This document shows positions 1-9,189 of a stretch of DNA of 30,710 nt, in pieces. The stretch comes from an uncultured Eubacteriales bacterium (GTDB taxonomy: Bacteria > Bacillota > Clostridia > Oscillospirales > Oscillospiraceae): contig URGL01000027.1 in the NCBI GenBank assembly GCA_900547405.1, positions 1 to 30,710 of the forward strand, in the 5' to 3' direction. Each line of letters opens with the position of its first letter. Positions within the stretch are counted from its first letter, which is position 1. The notes below the pieces were generated by a model, which saw only the letters and a list, made by a program, of their open reading frames with translations, was not told where the DNA came from and made no database searches. The position numbers were made by a program, and so were the translations under genes.

Positions 1-2935
1 CGCAGTAGGCATGGGCCTTGGACTGATACTCACCGGAGAAGTTCAGGTCGATATCCGGCACCTTGTCACCGCCGAAGCCAAGGAAGGTTTCGAAGGGGAT
101 ATTGAAGCCGTCCTTGTCGAATTTGCTGCCGCACTTGGGGCAGACAGCATCCGGCAGGTCCGCACCGCATCCGTAGCCCTTTGGTACGTCAAAGGTAGTG
201 TATTTGCACGCAGGATTCGGGCAGCGGTAATGAGGCGGAAAGGAATTGACCTCCGTAATACCGGACATGTAGGCAACAATGGAGGAGCCTACGGAGCCAC
301 GGGAGCCAACCAAATAGCCATGCTCCAGGGAGTTCTGCACCAACTTCTGGGCAGACATGTAAATCACATCATAGTGGCAGGAGATGATATCATGGAGCTC
401 CGTCTCCACGCGTTTGGTAATGAGCTCCGGAGGATTTTCGCCGTAAAGCCGGTGGAGCTTGCCGTACACCAGGGACTTCAGGTCCTCCACAGAGTTCTCG
501 ATCTTGGGCGCGAACAGGTTATGCGGCACCGGGCGAAGGCTCTCGCACATATCAGCTACCAGGTTGGGATTGGTGACCACCACCTCCAGGGCCTTATCTT
601 CGCCCAGATAGCTGAACTCCCTAAGCATATCGTCGGTAGTCCGGAAATACAGAGGCATGGGCTTATCCGCATCGTCGAAACCCTTGGTCGCCAGAAGAAT
701 ATGGCGGAAAATTTCGTCCTCTGGATTCAGAAAGTGAACATCTCCCGTGGCAATGACCATTTTGCCCAGGCTTTCACCCAGGCGGACTATGGTCCGGTTA
801 AAGTCCCGCAGCTCTTCATCGTCCTTGGCCATGCCCTTTGCCAGCATAAAGCGGTTGTTGGCCAGGGGTTGAATTTCCAGAAAGTCGTAGAAGGAGGCGA
901 TACGCTTCAACTCGTCCTCGCTCTTGCCCTCTAAGATCGCCTGGAACAATTCTCCCGCCTCGCAGGCGGAGCCGATAATCAGCCCCTCCCGAAGCCGCAG
1001 GAGCTCAGACTTCGGGATCCGGGGCACCCGCTTAAAGTATTTCAGGTTGGAGTCGGAGATCAAATGGTAGAGATTTCGCAGACCCACCTGGTTCTTGGCC
1101 AAAATAATGATGTGCCGGGCGTGACGGTCCATGACCCGGCTCTTGGTCCGCAGATCCTTCATCTTCTCATTGATCTGCTGCAGGTGGTCAATGCCCAGCT
1201 CTTCCTGCATTTTACACATGAGGGACTGCATAATGAGACCGCATGTGACAGCATCATCCGCCGCTCGGTGGTGCTGGAAGTCCGGCAGACTCAGGGCATT
1301 GGACACAATGTCCAGCTTGAATTTATTCAGCTGCGGCAGCATATTCTGGGATAAAATCAGCGTATCTGCTGCCGTATAAGTGTATGGCAGTCCCTGGCGG
1401 CTGCACTCCGCCCGGATAAAGCCGGTGTCAAAGTCGGAGTTGTGGGCAACCAGGACCCGGTCCCCCACAAAGTCCAGGAATTTGGGCAGCACTTCCTCAA
1501 TGGAGGGCGCGCCTTGGAGCATTTCATCCGTAATGCCGGTGAGCTCAATGATCTTCTTTTCCAGCTGCCTGTGTGGGTCTACAAAGGTCTGGAACCGGTC
1601 CAGTTCTTCCCCGCCCCGCATCAGCACAGCGCCGATCTCGATGATCCGGTCATTTTGAGAGCTGAGGCCTGTGGTCTCCAAATCAAAGGCCACATAGGCT
1701 TCGTCAAAAGCCATGTCCCGATCCCCATGGACCACAATGCGGTCGTCTACATCGTTGACGTAGTACCCTTCCACACCGTAGAGGACTTTGATATTCTCAT
1801 CGGTACCGGCTACCTTCGCCTTGGCAGCTGCCTTCATGGCATCCGGGAAGGACTGAGCCACACCGTGGTCTGTAATGGCAATGGCCCGATGGCCCCAGGC
1901 GGCAGCCTGCTTCACGGCGGCGGCGGTATCCGTCAGAGCATCCATGTTGCTCATGGTGGTGTGCAGATGGAGCTCCACGCGCTTGCCTACCTCGGAGGTA
2001 TCCTTTCGCTTGGGCATCGTACCGGGCATCATGGCGTATGGCTTTAGCACCATGTCATTTTCAAACCGGTCCTCAATGAGTTTTCCCTGGATTCGAAGGA
2101 TGCTGCCCAGCTGCACATTGTCAATGATCGGCTTGGCCTCTTTGGCCTCCAGAAAGCGGCTGATGCGGATGGAATTGGTGTTGTCCGTCATATCGAATTT
2201 CACCACCCAGGCGTTCCGCTTGGTGAGCTCCTTATGCTCCACGGAGAAGACCTTGCCCTCCACAATGATGGTGCCCATGTCCATATTCAGGTCCTTCATA
2301 GGCGTGGCAGGCCCTCGGAACGGCTTGCCGTAGAAGGTCTCGCTGTCCTGGGGCTTTTTTTCCTCCTGCTGAGAGCACTGTGCCTTTCCGGCGGCAGGCA
2401 TGGCAGACAGGGCCTTTTGGCGCATCTTTTCCATAGCGTCAAAAAGAGCCTGGCCTGTCAACTCCTTGCCTGCCTCCACGGAGATGGAGACAGGAGAAGC
2501 AAACCGGACCTTTAAGGTTTCCTCCACCTGGGGGATCAGCTTTTCAATGGCCGCCTTGCCATTGGCAGGCAGAGAAATCGTTAAGTGGGTCCCCTGCCAA
2601 GTCCATTTGGCTCCGGCCAGAGATCCTCTCGTCATAGAGTCCCGCTCCACAAAGAGGCTGCGCAGCTCCTCCGGCTCAACCAGGGTCAGCTGGTTTTCCG
2701 GATGGGTAATGGTGATGTCCAGGCTGCGCAGCTCGTAAAGCGCCATAATGTCCCGCCGGGCCCGTTCCGTCAGCCGCATGGGAATATAGGTCTGCGCATG
2801 GGCAGCCACTTTTACGGACTTGTTTTGAGGATCCAAATCAACGGCGACAATGGCCGCCCGGGAGAGAGCGGAACCGATCTCCTCAGGCGGCACATAGTCC
2901 GGAAACATGTTCAAAATGGGAATTGCATCCATCAT
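1..2935 (-). CDS. polC: DNA polymerase III PolC-type alpha subunit (3' end cut by window)
   Basis: Replicative DNA polymerase of Firmicutes with built-in 3'-5' proofreading. The frame is open from the ATG at 2935 to the window edge, giving about 978 of the roughly 1,440 residues usual for PolC. Order seen: N-terminal domain, OB fold, PHP start (HLHTTMSN, about residue 325), then the inserted DEDDh exonuclease with DLETTG (about 417), AHNSDFD and HRAADDA (about 557). The PHP part then resumes. A four-cysteine zinc site (about 903-935) and the polymerase catalytic motif PDIDLNF (about 959-965) are at the left edge. Thumb, fingers end and C-terminus are missing because of the window. The start overlaps the ispG stop as ATGA (2932-2935), so the two are translationally coupled. 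A second ATG at 2932 is an equally possible start. No separate promoter is visible, so it is likely expressed from the pyrH operon. Confidence 0.96.
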   Translation of the reverse strand, partial: MMDAIPILNMFPDYVPPEEIGSALSRAAIVAVDLDPQNKSVKVAAHAQTYIPMRLTERARRDIMALYELRSLDITITHPENQLTLVEPEELRSLFVERDSMTRGSLAGAKWTWQGTHLTISLPANGKAAIEKLIPQVEETLKVRFASPVSISVEAGKELTGQALFDAMEKMRQKALSAMPAAGKAQCSQQEEKKPQDSETFYGKPFRGPATPMKDLNMDMGTIIVEGKVFSVEHKELTKRNAWVVKFDMTDNTNSIRISRFLEAKEAKPIIDNVQLGSILRIQGKLIEDRFENDMVLKPYAMMPGTMPKRKDTSEVGKRVELHLHTTMSNMDALTDTAAAVKQAAAWGHRAIAITDHGVAQSFPDAMKAAAKAKVAGTDENIKVLYGVEGYYVNDVDDRIVVHGDRDMAFDEAYVAFDLETTGLSSQNDRIIEIGAVLMRGGEELDRFQTFVDPHRQLEKKIIELTGITDEMLQGAPSIEEVLPKFLDFVGDRVLVAHNSDFDTGFIRAECSRQGLPYTYTAADTLILSQNMLPQLNKFKLDIVSNALSLPDFQHHRAADDAVTCGLIMQSLMCKMQEELGIDHLQQINEKMKDLRTKSRVMDRHARHIIILAKNQVGLRNLYHLISDSNLKYFKRVPRIPKSELLRLREGLIIGSACEAGELFQAILEGKSEDELKRIASFYDFLEIQPLANNRFMLAKGMAKDDEELRDFNRTIVRLGESLGKMVIATGDVHFLNPEDEIFRHILLATKGFDDADKPMPLYFRTTDDMLREFSYLGEDKALEVVVTNPNLVADMCESLRPVPHNLFAPKIENSVEDLKSLVYGKLHRLYGENPPELITKRVETELHDIISCHYDVIYMSAQKLVQNSLEHGYLVGSRGSVGSSIVAYMSGITEVNSFPPHYRCPNPACKYTTFDVPKGYGCGADLPDAVCPKCGSKFDKDGFNIPFETFLGFGGDKVPDIDLNFSGEYQSKAHAYC

Positions 2936-3975
2936 ACATCCATTTTCTCAATTCTGCGGAGCAGCTCCGGCAGAAGCTCGTCATAGGGAAGCTTCGCTAC
3001 CTGCTCCCCCTTTTCAAAGATCATACCCCAGCCATCGCCGCCGGCAATGCCGATGTCCGCTTCCCGGGCTTCCCCGGGGCCATTGACGATGCAGCCCATA
3101 ACGGCAACGGTAATGGGCTTTTTGCAGTCCCGCAAGGCCTCATCCACCTTGTTCACAAGACCGATGAGATCAATACGGGTCCGGCCACAGGTCGGGCAGG
3201 AAATGATGTCCACTCCGTCCTTTCTGAGGCCTGCAGCCTTCAGAATATCCTTGGCGGCGTAGACCTCCTCTACAGGGTCGTCGGTAAGGCTCACCCGAAG
3301 GGTATCGCCAATGCCATCCAAGAGCAGACTGCCGATGCCCATAGCGGATTTGATAAGGCCCTGCCGGACCGGGCCGGTTTCCGTGACGCCGATGTGCAGA
3401 GGGTAGTCGCACTTGCTCCGGAACAGCCGGGCGGCAGCTACCATGGTAGGCACGTGGGAGGACTTCATGGATACGCAGGTGTCATAAAATCCGTACTTCT
3501 CCAGCAGCTCCAGGTGACCGAAGGCACTCTCCACCAGGGCTTCCGCTGTGGGATGACCATACTTTTCCAGCAGTTCTTTTTCAAGACTACCGCCATTGAC
3601 GCCGATACGGATGGGAATGTGCCTGTCCTTGCAGACATCCACTACGGCCCTCACCCGGTCTTCTCCGCCGATATTTCCGGGATTGATGCGGATCTTGCTG
3701 GCACCACCCTCGGCAGCGGCAATGGCCAGCCGGTAGTCGAAATGGATATCCGCTACCAGCGGCAGAACGCTTTCCTTGCAGATCTCGGAAAAGCCCCGGG
3801 CAGCTTCCATATTGGGAACCGCCAGCCGGGCAATCTGGCACCCGGCAGATGCCAGGGACCGGATCTGAGCCAGGCTCCCCTCTACATCCGTGGTTTTGGT
3901 ATTGAGCATGGATTGGATGACCACATCTGCCCCGCCGCCAATGGGCACGTTGCCCACCATAATGCGTCTTGTCAT
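2932..3975 (-). CDS. ispG: 4-hydroxy-3-methylbut-2-enyl diphosphate synthase (flavodoxin type)
   Basis: Penultimate enzyme of the MEP isoprenoid pathway. It reductively opens methylerythritol cyclodiphosphate to HMBPP using a [4Fe-4S] cluster. The 347-residue protein matches the short bacterial form: a TIM barrel followed by the C-terminal cluster domain. Cluster ligands are visible at Cys260 and Cys263 (CPTC) and Cys295 (MGCIVNGPGE), and Glu302 of the NGPGE motif is the expected fourth ligand. The start is the ATG at 3975, six bases after the rseP stop, behind a purine-rich GGGG/AAAGAG stretch. Its last four bases overlap polC. It shares an operon with dxr, so two MEP-pathway steps are co-transcribed. 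Oxygen-sensitive cluster chemistry suits an anaerobe. Confidence 0.97.
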   Translation of the reverse strand: MTRRIMVGNVPIGGGADVVIQSMLNTKTTDVEGSLAQIRSLASAGCQIARLAVPNMEAARGFSEICKESVLPLVADIHFDYRLAIAAAEGGASKIRINPGNIGGEDRVRAVVDVCKDRHIPIRIGVNGGSLEKELLEKYGHPTAEALVESAFGHLELLEKYGFYDTCVSMKSSHVPTMVAAARLFRSKCDYPLHIGVTETGPVRQGLIKSAMGIGSLLLDGIGDTLRVSLTDDPVEEVYAAKDILKAAGLRKDGVDIISCPTCGRTRIDLIGLVNKVDEALRDCKKPITVAVMGCIVNGPGEAREADIGIAGGDGWGMIFEKGEQVAKLPYDELLPELLRRIEKMDV

Positions 3976-3981
3976 ATCTCT

Positions 3982-5049
3982 TTACCCCTTTATCGCAAAA
4001 ATGATATCCTTAAACAGCAATAGAACCATAAGCGCCATCAATAGCACCATACCGGCACCATGGATATAGCCTTCAATCTTGGGATTGGGTTTCTTTTTCG
4101 TAATTCCCTCGTAGGCGGCACTGAGGAGCACGCCAACGACTCTTCCCCCATCCAGCGCCGGGATGGGCAGTAAGTTCATCACGGACAGGTTGATGGCGAT
4201 GAAGCTACCAAAGTAGATCATGTTCAGGAAGGCATAGTAGGCGCTGCCGGAGTTATCCGCCACTGTGGCCATCTGCTGCACAATGCCAACGGGGCCAGAC
4301 ACATCCTGAACACCTGCCTGCCCACGCAGGAGCATTTGCAGCGACAGCCGGACCAAACGCACGCAGTCCAGGGTGCTGTTCCAGGAGTAGCCAAGTGTCA
4401 CCCCGGGGCTGGCATTGCACAGGGTAAAGGAAAAGCCATAGCGCTGGGTGACGGTGCCGTCCTCGTTTTCAAAGTCCTGCTTGCGCAGATCCAGGTTGGG
4501 AAGTGAGACCTTTCTGCCGCCCCGTACAACCACCAGGTCGTGGGTCTCCCCGCCTTTCAGGGAGAGGAGCATGGAAAAGTCGGAGCTTACATAGATCCTC
4601 TCTCCATCAATGGACCAAAGTTGGTCCCCTGCCTGGATACCGGCGTCCCCCGCAAAGGAGCACCGGGGATCTACCTCGGATACCACAGGCATGATGAACT
4701 GCTTATCCGGAGCAAAAAAGGCCAGCATCAGCAGTACACCCACTACAAAGTTCATAAACGCACCGGCAGCCAAAATAATGGTCTTTTTCCACCACACAGC
4801 GTTTGGAAATGCGTGGGGGTTGTCGCTTGGCTCCTCGCCGTCCTCCCCTTCCATGGCGCAGAAGCCGCCGATGGGAATGCAGCGGATGGAGTAGACCGTC
4901 TGACCGATCTGCTTTTGAAAGAGCGCCGGGCCCATAAACAAAGAAAACTCGTTGACCTGGACTCCAAAAGCCTTGGCTGCCGCAAAGTGGCCAAGCTCGT
5001 GGATGAAGATCAGGAAGCTGAACAGCAGGATCGCAAAAAGATAACTCAT
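3982..5049 (-). CDS. rseP: RseP/RasP-family site-2 intramembrane zinc metalloprotease
   Basis: Membrane M50 protease that cuts transmembrane substrates such as anti-sigma factors or signal-peptide remnants. The start chosen is ATG 5049 (MSYLFAILL), preceded by GAGGAAAT, rather than an in-frame ATG 72 bases upstream that would lie inside the end of dxr. The resulting 355-residue protein begins with a transmembrane segment carrying HELGH (residues 17-21), the zinc site. A central PDZ domain follows, then MNLLPIPALDGG (LDGG 299-302), the third zinc ligand region, and a last hydrophobic helix near the C-terminus. The frr-uppS-cdsA-dxr-rseP order is the classical Firmicute one (rasP/yluC in B. subtilis). 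The substrate here is unknown, because no anti-sigma factor gene is visible in the window. Confidence 0.95.
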   Translation of the reverse strand: MSYLFAILLFSFLIFIHELGHFAAAKAFGVQVNEFSLFMGPALFQKQIGQTVYSIRCIPIGGFCAMEGEDGEEPSDNPHAFPNAVWWKKTIILAAGAFMNFVVGVLLMLAFFAPDKQFIMPVVSEVDPRCSFAGDAGIQAGDQLWSIDGERIYVSSDFSMLLSLKGGETHDLVVVRGGRKVSLPNLDLRKQDFENEDGTVTQRYGFSFTLCNASPGVTLGYSWNSTLDCVRLVRLSLQMLLRGQAGVQDVSGPVGIVQQMATVADNSGSAYYAFLNMIYFGSFIAINLSVMNLLPIPALDGGRVVGVLLSAAYEGITKKKPNPKIEGYIHGAGMVLLMALMVLLLFKDIIFAIKG

Positions 5050-5077
5050 AGATTTCCTCGAAGAATTGCCGGTGCGT

Positions 5078-6232
5078 TTACCGGCGGATATTGGATAGAA
5101 CCGCCTTTCGGGCCAGAGCATCCGTTTCCAGAATCTGGTCCAAGGTAGGCTTTTCCAGGTACGGTACCTGTTCCACAGCCTGGCTTACCAGACGGTAGAT
5201 ATCGTAGAAGCCGATCTCTCCGCGCAGGAACAAGGCAACGGCTTCCTCGTTGGCACCGTTCATGGCGGCGCAGGCATTGCCGCCCCGTTTTGCGCAGTCC
5301 CTGGCCAAGGCCAGACAGGGAAAATTCTCCAGGTCCGGGTGGCAGAAGGTCAGCTGCCCGCAGGTGGTCAGGTCCAGCCGATCTACGGGAGAAGGCTGCC
5401 GCTCAGGGTAGGTCATGGCCAACTGAATAGGCAGACGCATATCCGGGGTGCCGAGCTGAGCCATAACGGCTCCGTCGCAGTACTCCACCAGACTATGCAC
5501 CACACTCTGGCGGTGAATCAGCACATCCACCTTTTCCAGGGGCAGACCATATAGCCGCATGGCCTCAATGACCTCCAACCCCTTGTTCATCAGGGTTGCG
5601 CAATCCACGGTGATCTTGGGACCCATTTTCCAGTTAGGATGCTTCAGAGCATCCGCTTTGGTCACATGTGTCAATTGCTCTTTGGTCATGCCGAAGAAGG
5701 GACCGCCGGAGCAGGTCAGGATCAATCGGCGGATCTCTCCCCGGTCCTTGCAGCCCATAAGGCACTGAAAAATAGCAGAGTGCTCGGAGTCCACAGGCAC
5801 GATTTCCGCCCCGTATTCCTTCGCTGCCTCCATCACCAGTTCTCCAGCGCAGACAAGGGTCTCTTTGTTGGCAAGGCCGATACGCTTTTTCGCCCGGATC
5901 GCAGCTAAAGTGGGCCTCAGGCCCAGCATACCCACCACCGCGGTGATCACACAATCCGCCTCGGGAAGCGTCGCCGCAGCAATCAGGCCTTCTTCTCCCC
6001 AGAGAACCTGGGTGGGAAGGTCCCGGATAGAGTCGGCCAACATCTTGGCGCTCTCTTCGGTAGCCATGACAGCGAGCTTCGGCCGGAACTCCCGGCATTG
6101 CTCCGCCATACGCTCTACACTGCTGCCGGCAGTCAAAGCGCCGACCTTGATCTGAGGGTGCATCCGCACCACATCCAGGCTCTGTCGACCGATGGAGCCG
6201 GTAGAGCCCAAAATACTGATACAATTCACCAT
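5078..6232 (-). CDS. dxr: 1-deoxy-D-xylulose 5-phosphate reductoisomerase
   Basis: First committed enzyme of the MEP pathway: NADPH- and metal-dependent conversion of DXP to MEP in the cytoplasm. I chose ATG 6232 (MVNCISILG) because it places the NADPH-binding GSTGSIG motif at residues 9-15 and gives the usual length (384 residues). A longer in-frame start at 6277 would run into cdsA. The start lies four bases after the cdsA stop with only a weak GGCGGTG ribosome site, suggesting coupling. The metal and substrate motifs are present (VDSEHSAIFQC, and ATLMNKGLEVIEA in the middle). The rseP start follows 28 bases after its stop. Confidence 0.97.
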   Translation of the reverse strand: MVNCISILGSTGSIGRQSLDVVRMHPQIKVGALTAGSSVERMAEQCREFRPKLAVMATEESAKMLADSIRDLPTQVLWGEEGLIAAATLPEADCVITAVVGMLGLRPTLAAIRAKKRIGLANKETLVCAGELVMEAAKEYGAEIVPVDSEHSAIFQCLMGCKDRGEIRRLILTCSGGPFFGMTKEQLTHVTKADALKHPNWKMGPKITVDCATLMNKGLEVIEAMRLYGLPLEKVDVLIHRQSVVHSLVEYCDGAVMAQLGTPDMRLPIQLAMTYPERQPSPVDRLDLTTCGQLTFCHPDLENFPCLALARDCAKRGGNACAAMNGANEEAVALFLRGEIGFYDIYRLVSQAVEQVPYLEKPTLDQILETDALARKAVLSNIRR

Positions 6233-6236
6233 TTTA

Positions 6237-7049
6237 TCACACCGCCAAAGGTAAGATAAGCAGCAGCGCTTCCACAAAGGGCGCTACCAGGACCAGAGAG
6301 TCGAACCGGTCCAAAAAGCCCCCGTGGCCGGGGAGCAGATTGCCATAGTCTTTTATGCCGGTCTGCCGCTTCACAACAGAGAAGCACAGATCCCCCATCA
6401 CCCCTACACCGGAACCGGCCAGGGCATAGAGAATTGCCGCACCATAGTTTACCCGGAATTTGAGCGCCAACTGCAGCACCAGGCAATAAATGATGACCCC
6501 CACCAGGGCGAACACCAGTCCACCGGCAACGCCCTCGATGGTCTTTTTGGGGCTGATGACGGGGGCCAGCTTGTGCCTGCCCAGCCGCAGACCGACAAAG
6601 TAGGCACCGGCATCGGAAAGGAACGCAATGGTAAAGGGCAGCAGAATGAAATACCGGCCATTGGTACCCATCAGGATACGGATCAGGGCACTGAGCAGAA
6701 AGGGGGTCAGGAAGCCCCCCAGTGTGCACAGACCCACCAGCTCGATGGGAACCTTCACATGGTCCATCATGACCTCTGAAAACAAGAGCATGAAGAACAC
6801 GATGAGTCCCAGCATCAAAAAGGATGTAAGGCCGCCGTAGTAGCTCCAAATGGAAAGCATAAATGCGGCCAGGGCGCTATAGGCGACCATCCGGGGCCGA
6901 CGGACCAGGCCGGTACGGTAGAGAAACTCATAGGCGCCAATAGCCATCAGCACCCCAAAAATCACCGTAACGATGATTTCAGGCGCAACCAGCAGCAAAA
7001 ACAAAAGCACGGGAATGCAAATGGCTGCCGTAATGATTCTTGTTTTCAT
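6237..7049 (-). CDS. cdsA: Phosphatidate cytidylyltransferase (CDP-diglyceride synthase)
   Basis: Integral membrane enzyme that makes CDP-diacylglycerol from phosphatidic acid and CTP, the branch point for bacterial phospholipids. The 270 residues are dominated by hydrophobic helices. The C-terminal family signature is intact: SVVKRQTGIKDYGNLLPGHGGFLDRFD is the visible order of its key residues, split here as SVVKRQTGIKD, PGHGG and DRFDS. The ATG at 7049 lies just after the uppS stop, with a GGAGGCG ribosome site formed by the last uppS codons. It sits between uppS and dxr, as in most Firmicutes. Confidence 0.96.
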   Translation of the reverse strand: MKTRIITAAICIPVLLFLLLVAPEIIVTVIFGVLMAIGAYEFLYRTGLVRRPRMVAYSALAAFMLSIWSYYGGLTSFLMLGLIVFFMLLFSEVMMDHVKVPIELVGLCTLGGFLTPFLLSALIRILMGTNGRYFILLPFTIAFLSDAGAYFVGLRLGRHKLAPVISPKKTIEGVAGGLVFALVGVIIYCLVLQLALKFRVNYGAAILYALAGSGVGVMGDLCFSVVKRQTGIKDYGNLLPGHGGFLDRFDSLVLVAPFVEALLLILPLAV

Positions 7050-7052
7050 GGA

Positions 7053-7772
7053 TCAGGCGCCTCCGAAACGGCGGTTGCGCCGGTGATACTCGTCAATGGC
7101 CTTGTCCAGGTCCTGGGGGCCGAAGTCCGGCCACAGCACGTCCATAAAGACATACTCGGAGTAAGCGGACTGCCAGGGAAGAAAATTGCTGGTCCGCAGT
7201 TCCCCGGAGGGACGGATAATGAGCTCCGGATCCGGCACACCGGCGGAATAAAGGTAGCTGGAGAACAGCTCCTCCGTCAGCTCCTCCGGCTTCCGCTTCC
7301 CTTCCGCAACCTGGGCGGCAAAGGCACGGGCCGCCCGAACGATCTCGTCCCGGCCGCCGTAATTCAGGCAGAAATTCACCTGCACATCATATTCGGCAGA
7401 CTGATTCTCTGCGTCATAGCACAGCTTCTGGAGCTGGGGAGAAAGCCTGGAAAGGTCTCCAAAAAAACGAAACCGCACCCGATTCTTGGTCATATCCCGG
7501 ATGGCTTCTTCCAAATACCGGCGCAGCAGGAGCATGATCCCCCCCACCTCTTCCTGAGAACGCTTCCAGTTCTCTGTGGAGAAGGCATACACCGTCAGGT
7601 ATTCCACCCCCAAGGTCCGACAGTAGTTGGCGATCCGGCGGAAGGCTTCCGCCCCGGCGCTGTGACCGGCGGTGCGGGGCAAGCCCCGTTTCCTTGCCCA
7701 GCGGCCATTGCCATCCATAATAATGGCAATGTGCCTGGGAGGCGGTAAGGTATTGACTTCCGAAAGTGCCAT
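7053..7772 (-). CDS. uppS: Isoprenyl (undecaprenyl diphosphate) synthase
   Basis: cis-Prenyltransferase that extends farnesyl diphosphate with isopentenyl diphosphate to make the C55 carrier lipid for cell-wall synthesis. The 239-residue length is typical. The catalytic motif IMDGNGRWA places Asp20 for diphosphate binding, and the late family motif RPSGELRTSNFLPWQ is complete. The ATG at 7772 follows AAAGAGGTG. The 64 bases between the frr stop and this start hold an unusual hairpin (7801-7828). It uses products of the MEP pathway encoded downstream in the same operon. Confidence 0.97.
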   Translation of the reverse strand: MALSEVNTLPPPRHIAIIMDGNGRWARKRGLPRTAGHSAGAEAFRRIANYCRTLGVEYLTVYAFSTENWKRSQEEVGGIMLLLRRYLEEAIRDMTKNRVRFRFFGDLSRLSPQLQKLCYDAENQSAEYDVQVNFCLNYGGRDEIVRAARAFAAQVAEGKRKPEELTEELFSSYLYSAGVPDPELIIRPSGELRTSNFLPWQSAYSEYVFMDVLWPDFGPQDLDKAIDEYHRRNRRFGGA

Positions 7773-7800
7773 ACAAGCACCTCTTTCTTCATAAGGGTTG

Positions 7801-7828
7801 GACTCCCCCGGCTCTAACCGGAGGAGTC
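7801..7828 (-). other. Intercistronic hairpin between frr and uppS
   Basis: The arms are GACTCCCCCGG (7801-7811) and CCGGAGGAGTC (7818-7828), 11 bp with one mismatch around a CTCTAA loop. No U-tract follows on the minus strand, so it does not look like an intrinsic terminator. In the transcript it would stand about 28 nt ahead of the uppS start. It may protect or process the message, or attenuate it weakly. This is inference from structure only. Confidence 0.5.
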
Positions 7829-7836
7829 GTTTGGGA

Positions 7837-8391
7837 TCAAATAGACATCAGTTCCTTGTCCTTGGCAGCCAGCGCGGCATCAACCTTTTTGATATACTTG
7901 TCCAGCATATCCTGCAGGTCCTTTTCGGCCTTCTTCTGGTCATCCTCGGTGATCTCGTTGTTCTTTTTCAGCTTTTTGACATAGTCCATGCCATCCCGCC
8001 GGATATTCCGCATTGCCACCTTGGCATCCTCGGCGTACTTCTTGACCTGCTTGGAGAGGTCCTTTCTGCGCTCCTCCGTCAGCTGGGGGAAGATCAGGCG
8101 GATGACCCGGCCGTCATTCTGGGGATTAATGCCCAGGTCGGAGGTCTGGATGGCCTTCTGGATCTCCTTCAGGAGCTTTGTGTCCCAGGGGGTGATGACC
8201 AGCGTCCGGGCATCGGGAGAAGAAATGGTGGCAACGCCGTTCAAGGGCGTTTCGCTGCCATAATATTCAACGGTGATCCGGTCCAGAACCTTAGCGTTGG
8301 CCCGTCCGGCACGGACGGCATCAAAGTCTTCCCCCAGATGCTCCAGGGTCCGGTCCATTTTTCTGGCAAATTCCTTAAAATCTACGCTCAT
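7837..8391 (-). CDS. frr: Ribosome recycling factor
   Basis: Acts with EF-G to split the post-termination 70S ribosome. The 184-residue protein has the standard length and layout: a three-helix bundle at both ends of the chain with the small beta domain inserted. Conserved stretches include RAGRANAKVLDRI and the INPQNDGRVIRL region, followed by the long basic/acidic C-terminal helices. Its ribosome site (AAGGAGGA) is built from the last codons of pyrH, and its ATG at 8391 follows the pyrH stop by three bases, giving tight coupling. pyrH-frr-uppS is an almost universal bacterial gene order. Confidence 0.98.
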   Translation of the reverse strand: MSVDFKEFARKMDRTLEHLGEDFDAVRAGRANAKVLDRITVEYYGSETPLNGVATISSPDARTLVITPWDTKLLKEIQKAIQTSDLGINPQNDGRVIRLIFPQLTEERRKDLSKQVKKYAEDAKVAMRNIRRDGMDYVKKLKKNNEITEDDQKKAEKDLQDMLDKYIKKVDAALAAKDKELMSI

Positions 8392-8394
8392 TGT

Positions 8395-9114
8395 TTAGTC
8401 CTCCTTCACAGTGGTTCCGATTTTTTCTCCGCTGATAACGCGGAGGATATTCTGGGGATCATTCAGGCCAAAGCACACCAGGGTCATGTGGTTATCCATA
8501 GCCAGAGTCATGGCGGTGGTGTCGGTGGCCTTCAGGTGACGGGCCAAAACCTCATCGTAGGTCAGCTCGTCAAACTTCACAGCGGTGGGATCCAGGTTGG
8601 GATCGGCAGAGTAGATGCCGTCTACGTTTTTGGCCATCAGAATGGCATCTGCTTCAATTTCCACGCCCCGGAGGACGGCGCCCGTGTCCGTGGAGAAATA
8701 GGGGTTGCCGGTACCGGCGGCAAAAAGGACCACCTTGCCCTCGTTTAGATAGCGGTCGGCAGAGTCTCTTGTAAAGTACTCCGCGAACTTGTTCATCTCC
8801 ACAGCGCTGAGGACCCGGGCAGGAACTCCATGCTGCTCCAAGGCATCTGCCATAGCGATGCAGTTCATGACAGTGGCCAGCATACCCATGGCATCGCCGT
8901 GGGACCGCTGCATTTTATCCGCGCCATCCTTCACGCCCCGCCAGAAGTTGCCGCCGCCGATGACCAGGCCAATCTGTACGCCCTTTTCGTGGCACTGGCG
9001 GATGACCTCACACACTGGGTGGATGACACTATAATCGAGCCCCCGGTGCTGATTGCCAGCCAGGGCTTCACCGCTGAGCTTTAAGAGAATGCGCTTGTAT
9101 TTGACTTGAGACAA
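8395..9114 (-). CDS. pyrH: UMP kinase (TTG start)
   Basis: Hexameric amino-acid-kinase-fold enzyme phosphorylating UMP to UDP, an early step in pyrimidine nucleotide and UDP-sugar supply. It has 239 residues. Visible motifs are KLSGEAL near the N-terminus, GGGNFWRG in the nucleotide-binding region and GTGNPYFSTDT. The start is the TTG at 9114 (MSQVKYKRILLKLSGEAL), which aligns with family N-termini. No ATG is available in the right place, and GGAG sits nine bases upstream. It is the first gene of the long leftward operon. The usual upstream partners rpsB and tsf are absent here, replaced by divergent glnS. Confidence 0.97.
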   Translation of the reverse strand: MSQVKYKRILLKLSGEALAGNQHRGLDYSVIHPVCEVIRQCHEKGVQIGLVIGGGNFWRGVKDGADKMQRSHGDAMGMLATVMNCIAMADALEQHGVPARVLSAVEMNKFAEYFTRDSADRYLNEGKVVLFAAGTGNPYFSTDTGAVLRGVEIEADAILMAKNVDGIYSADPNLDPTAVKFDELTYDEVLARHLKATDTTAMTLAMDNHMTLVCFGLNDPQNILRVISGEKIGTTVKED

Positions 9115-9136
9115 TTTCGTTCACTCCTTCTATCTT

Positions 9137-9174
9137 GAAAGGGGATCCCCCTTTCGTCCGGGATCTGACCCCGG
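9137..9174 (-). promoter_or_regulatory. Two hairpins in the pyrH leader
   Basis: Between the promoter and the TTG start the leader folds into two stems. One is CCGGG/CCCGG (9058-type arm positions 9158-9162 and 9170-9174). The other is a stronger 8-bp GAAAGGGG/CCCCTTTC (9137-9144 and 9148-9155) with a three-base loop, ending about ten bases before the GGAG ribosome site. No terminator U-tract follows. A role in translation control or mRNA stability is possible but not shown. Confidence 0.4.
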
Positions 9175-9189
9175 CACATCGTCTACCCT

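Noticed and set aside
11..2986. Several plus-strand open frames over the left end
   Set aside because: They are shadows of polC, whose exonuclease, PHP, zinc and polymerase motifs read cleanly on the minus strand.
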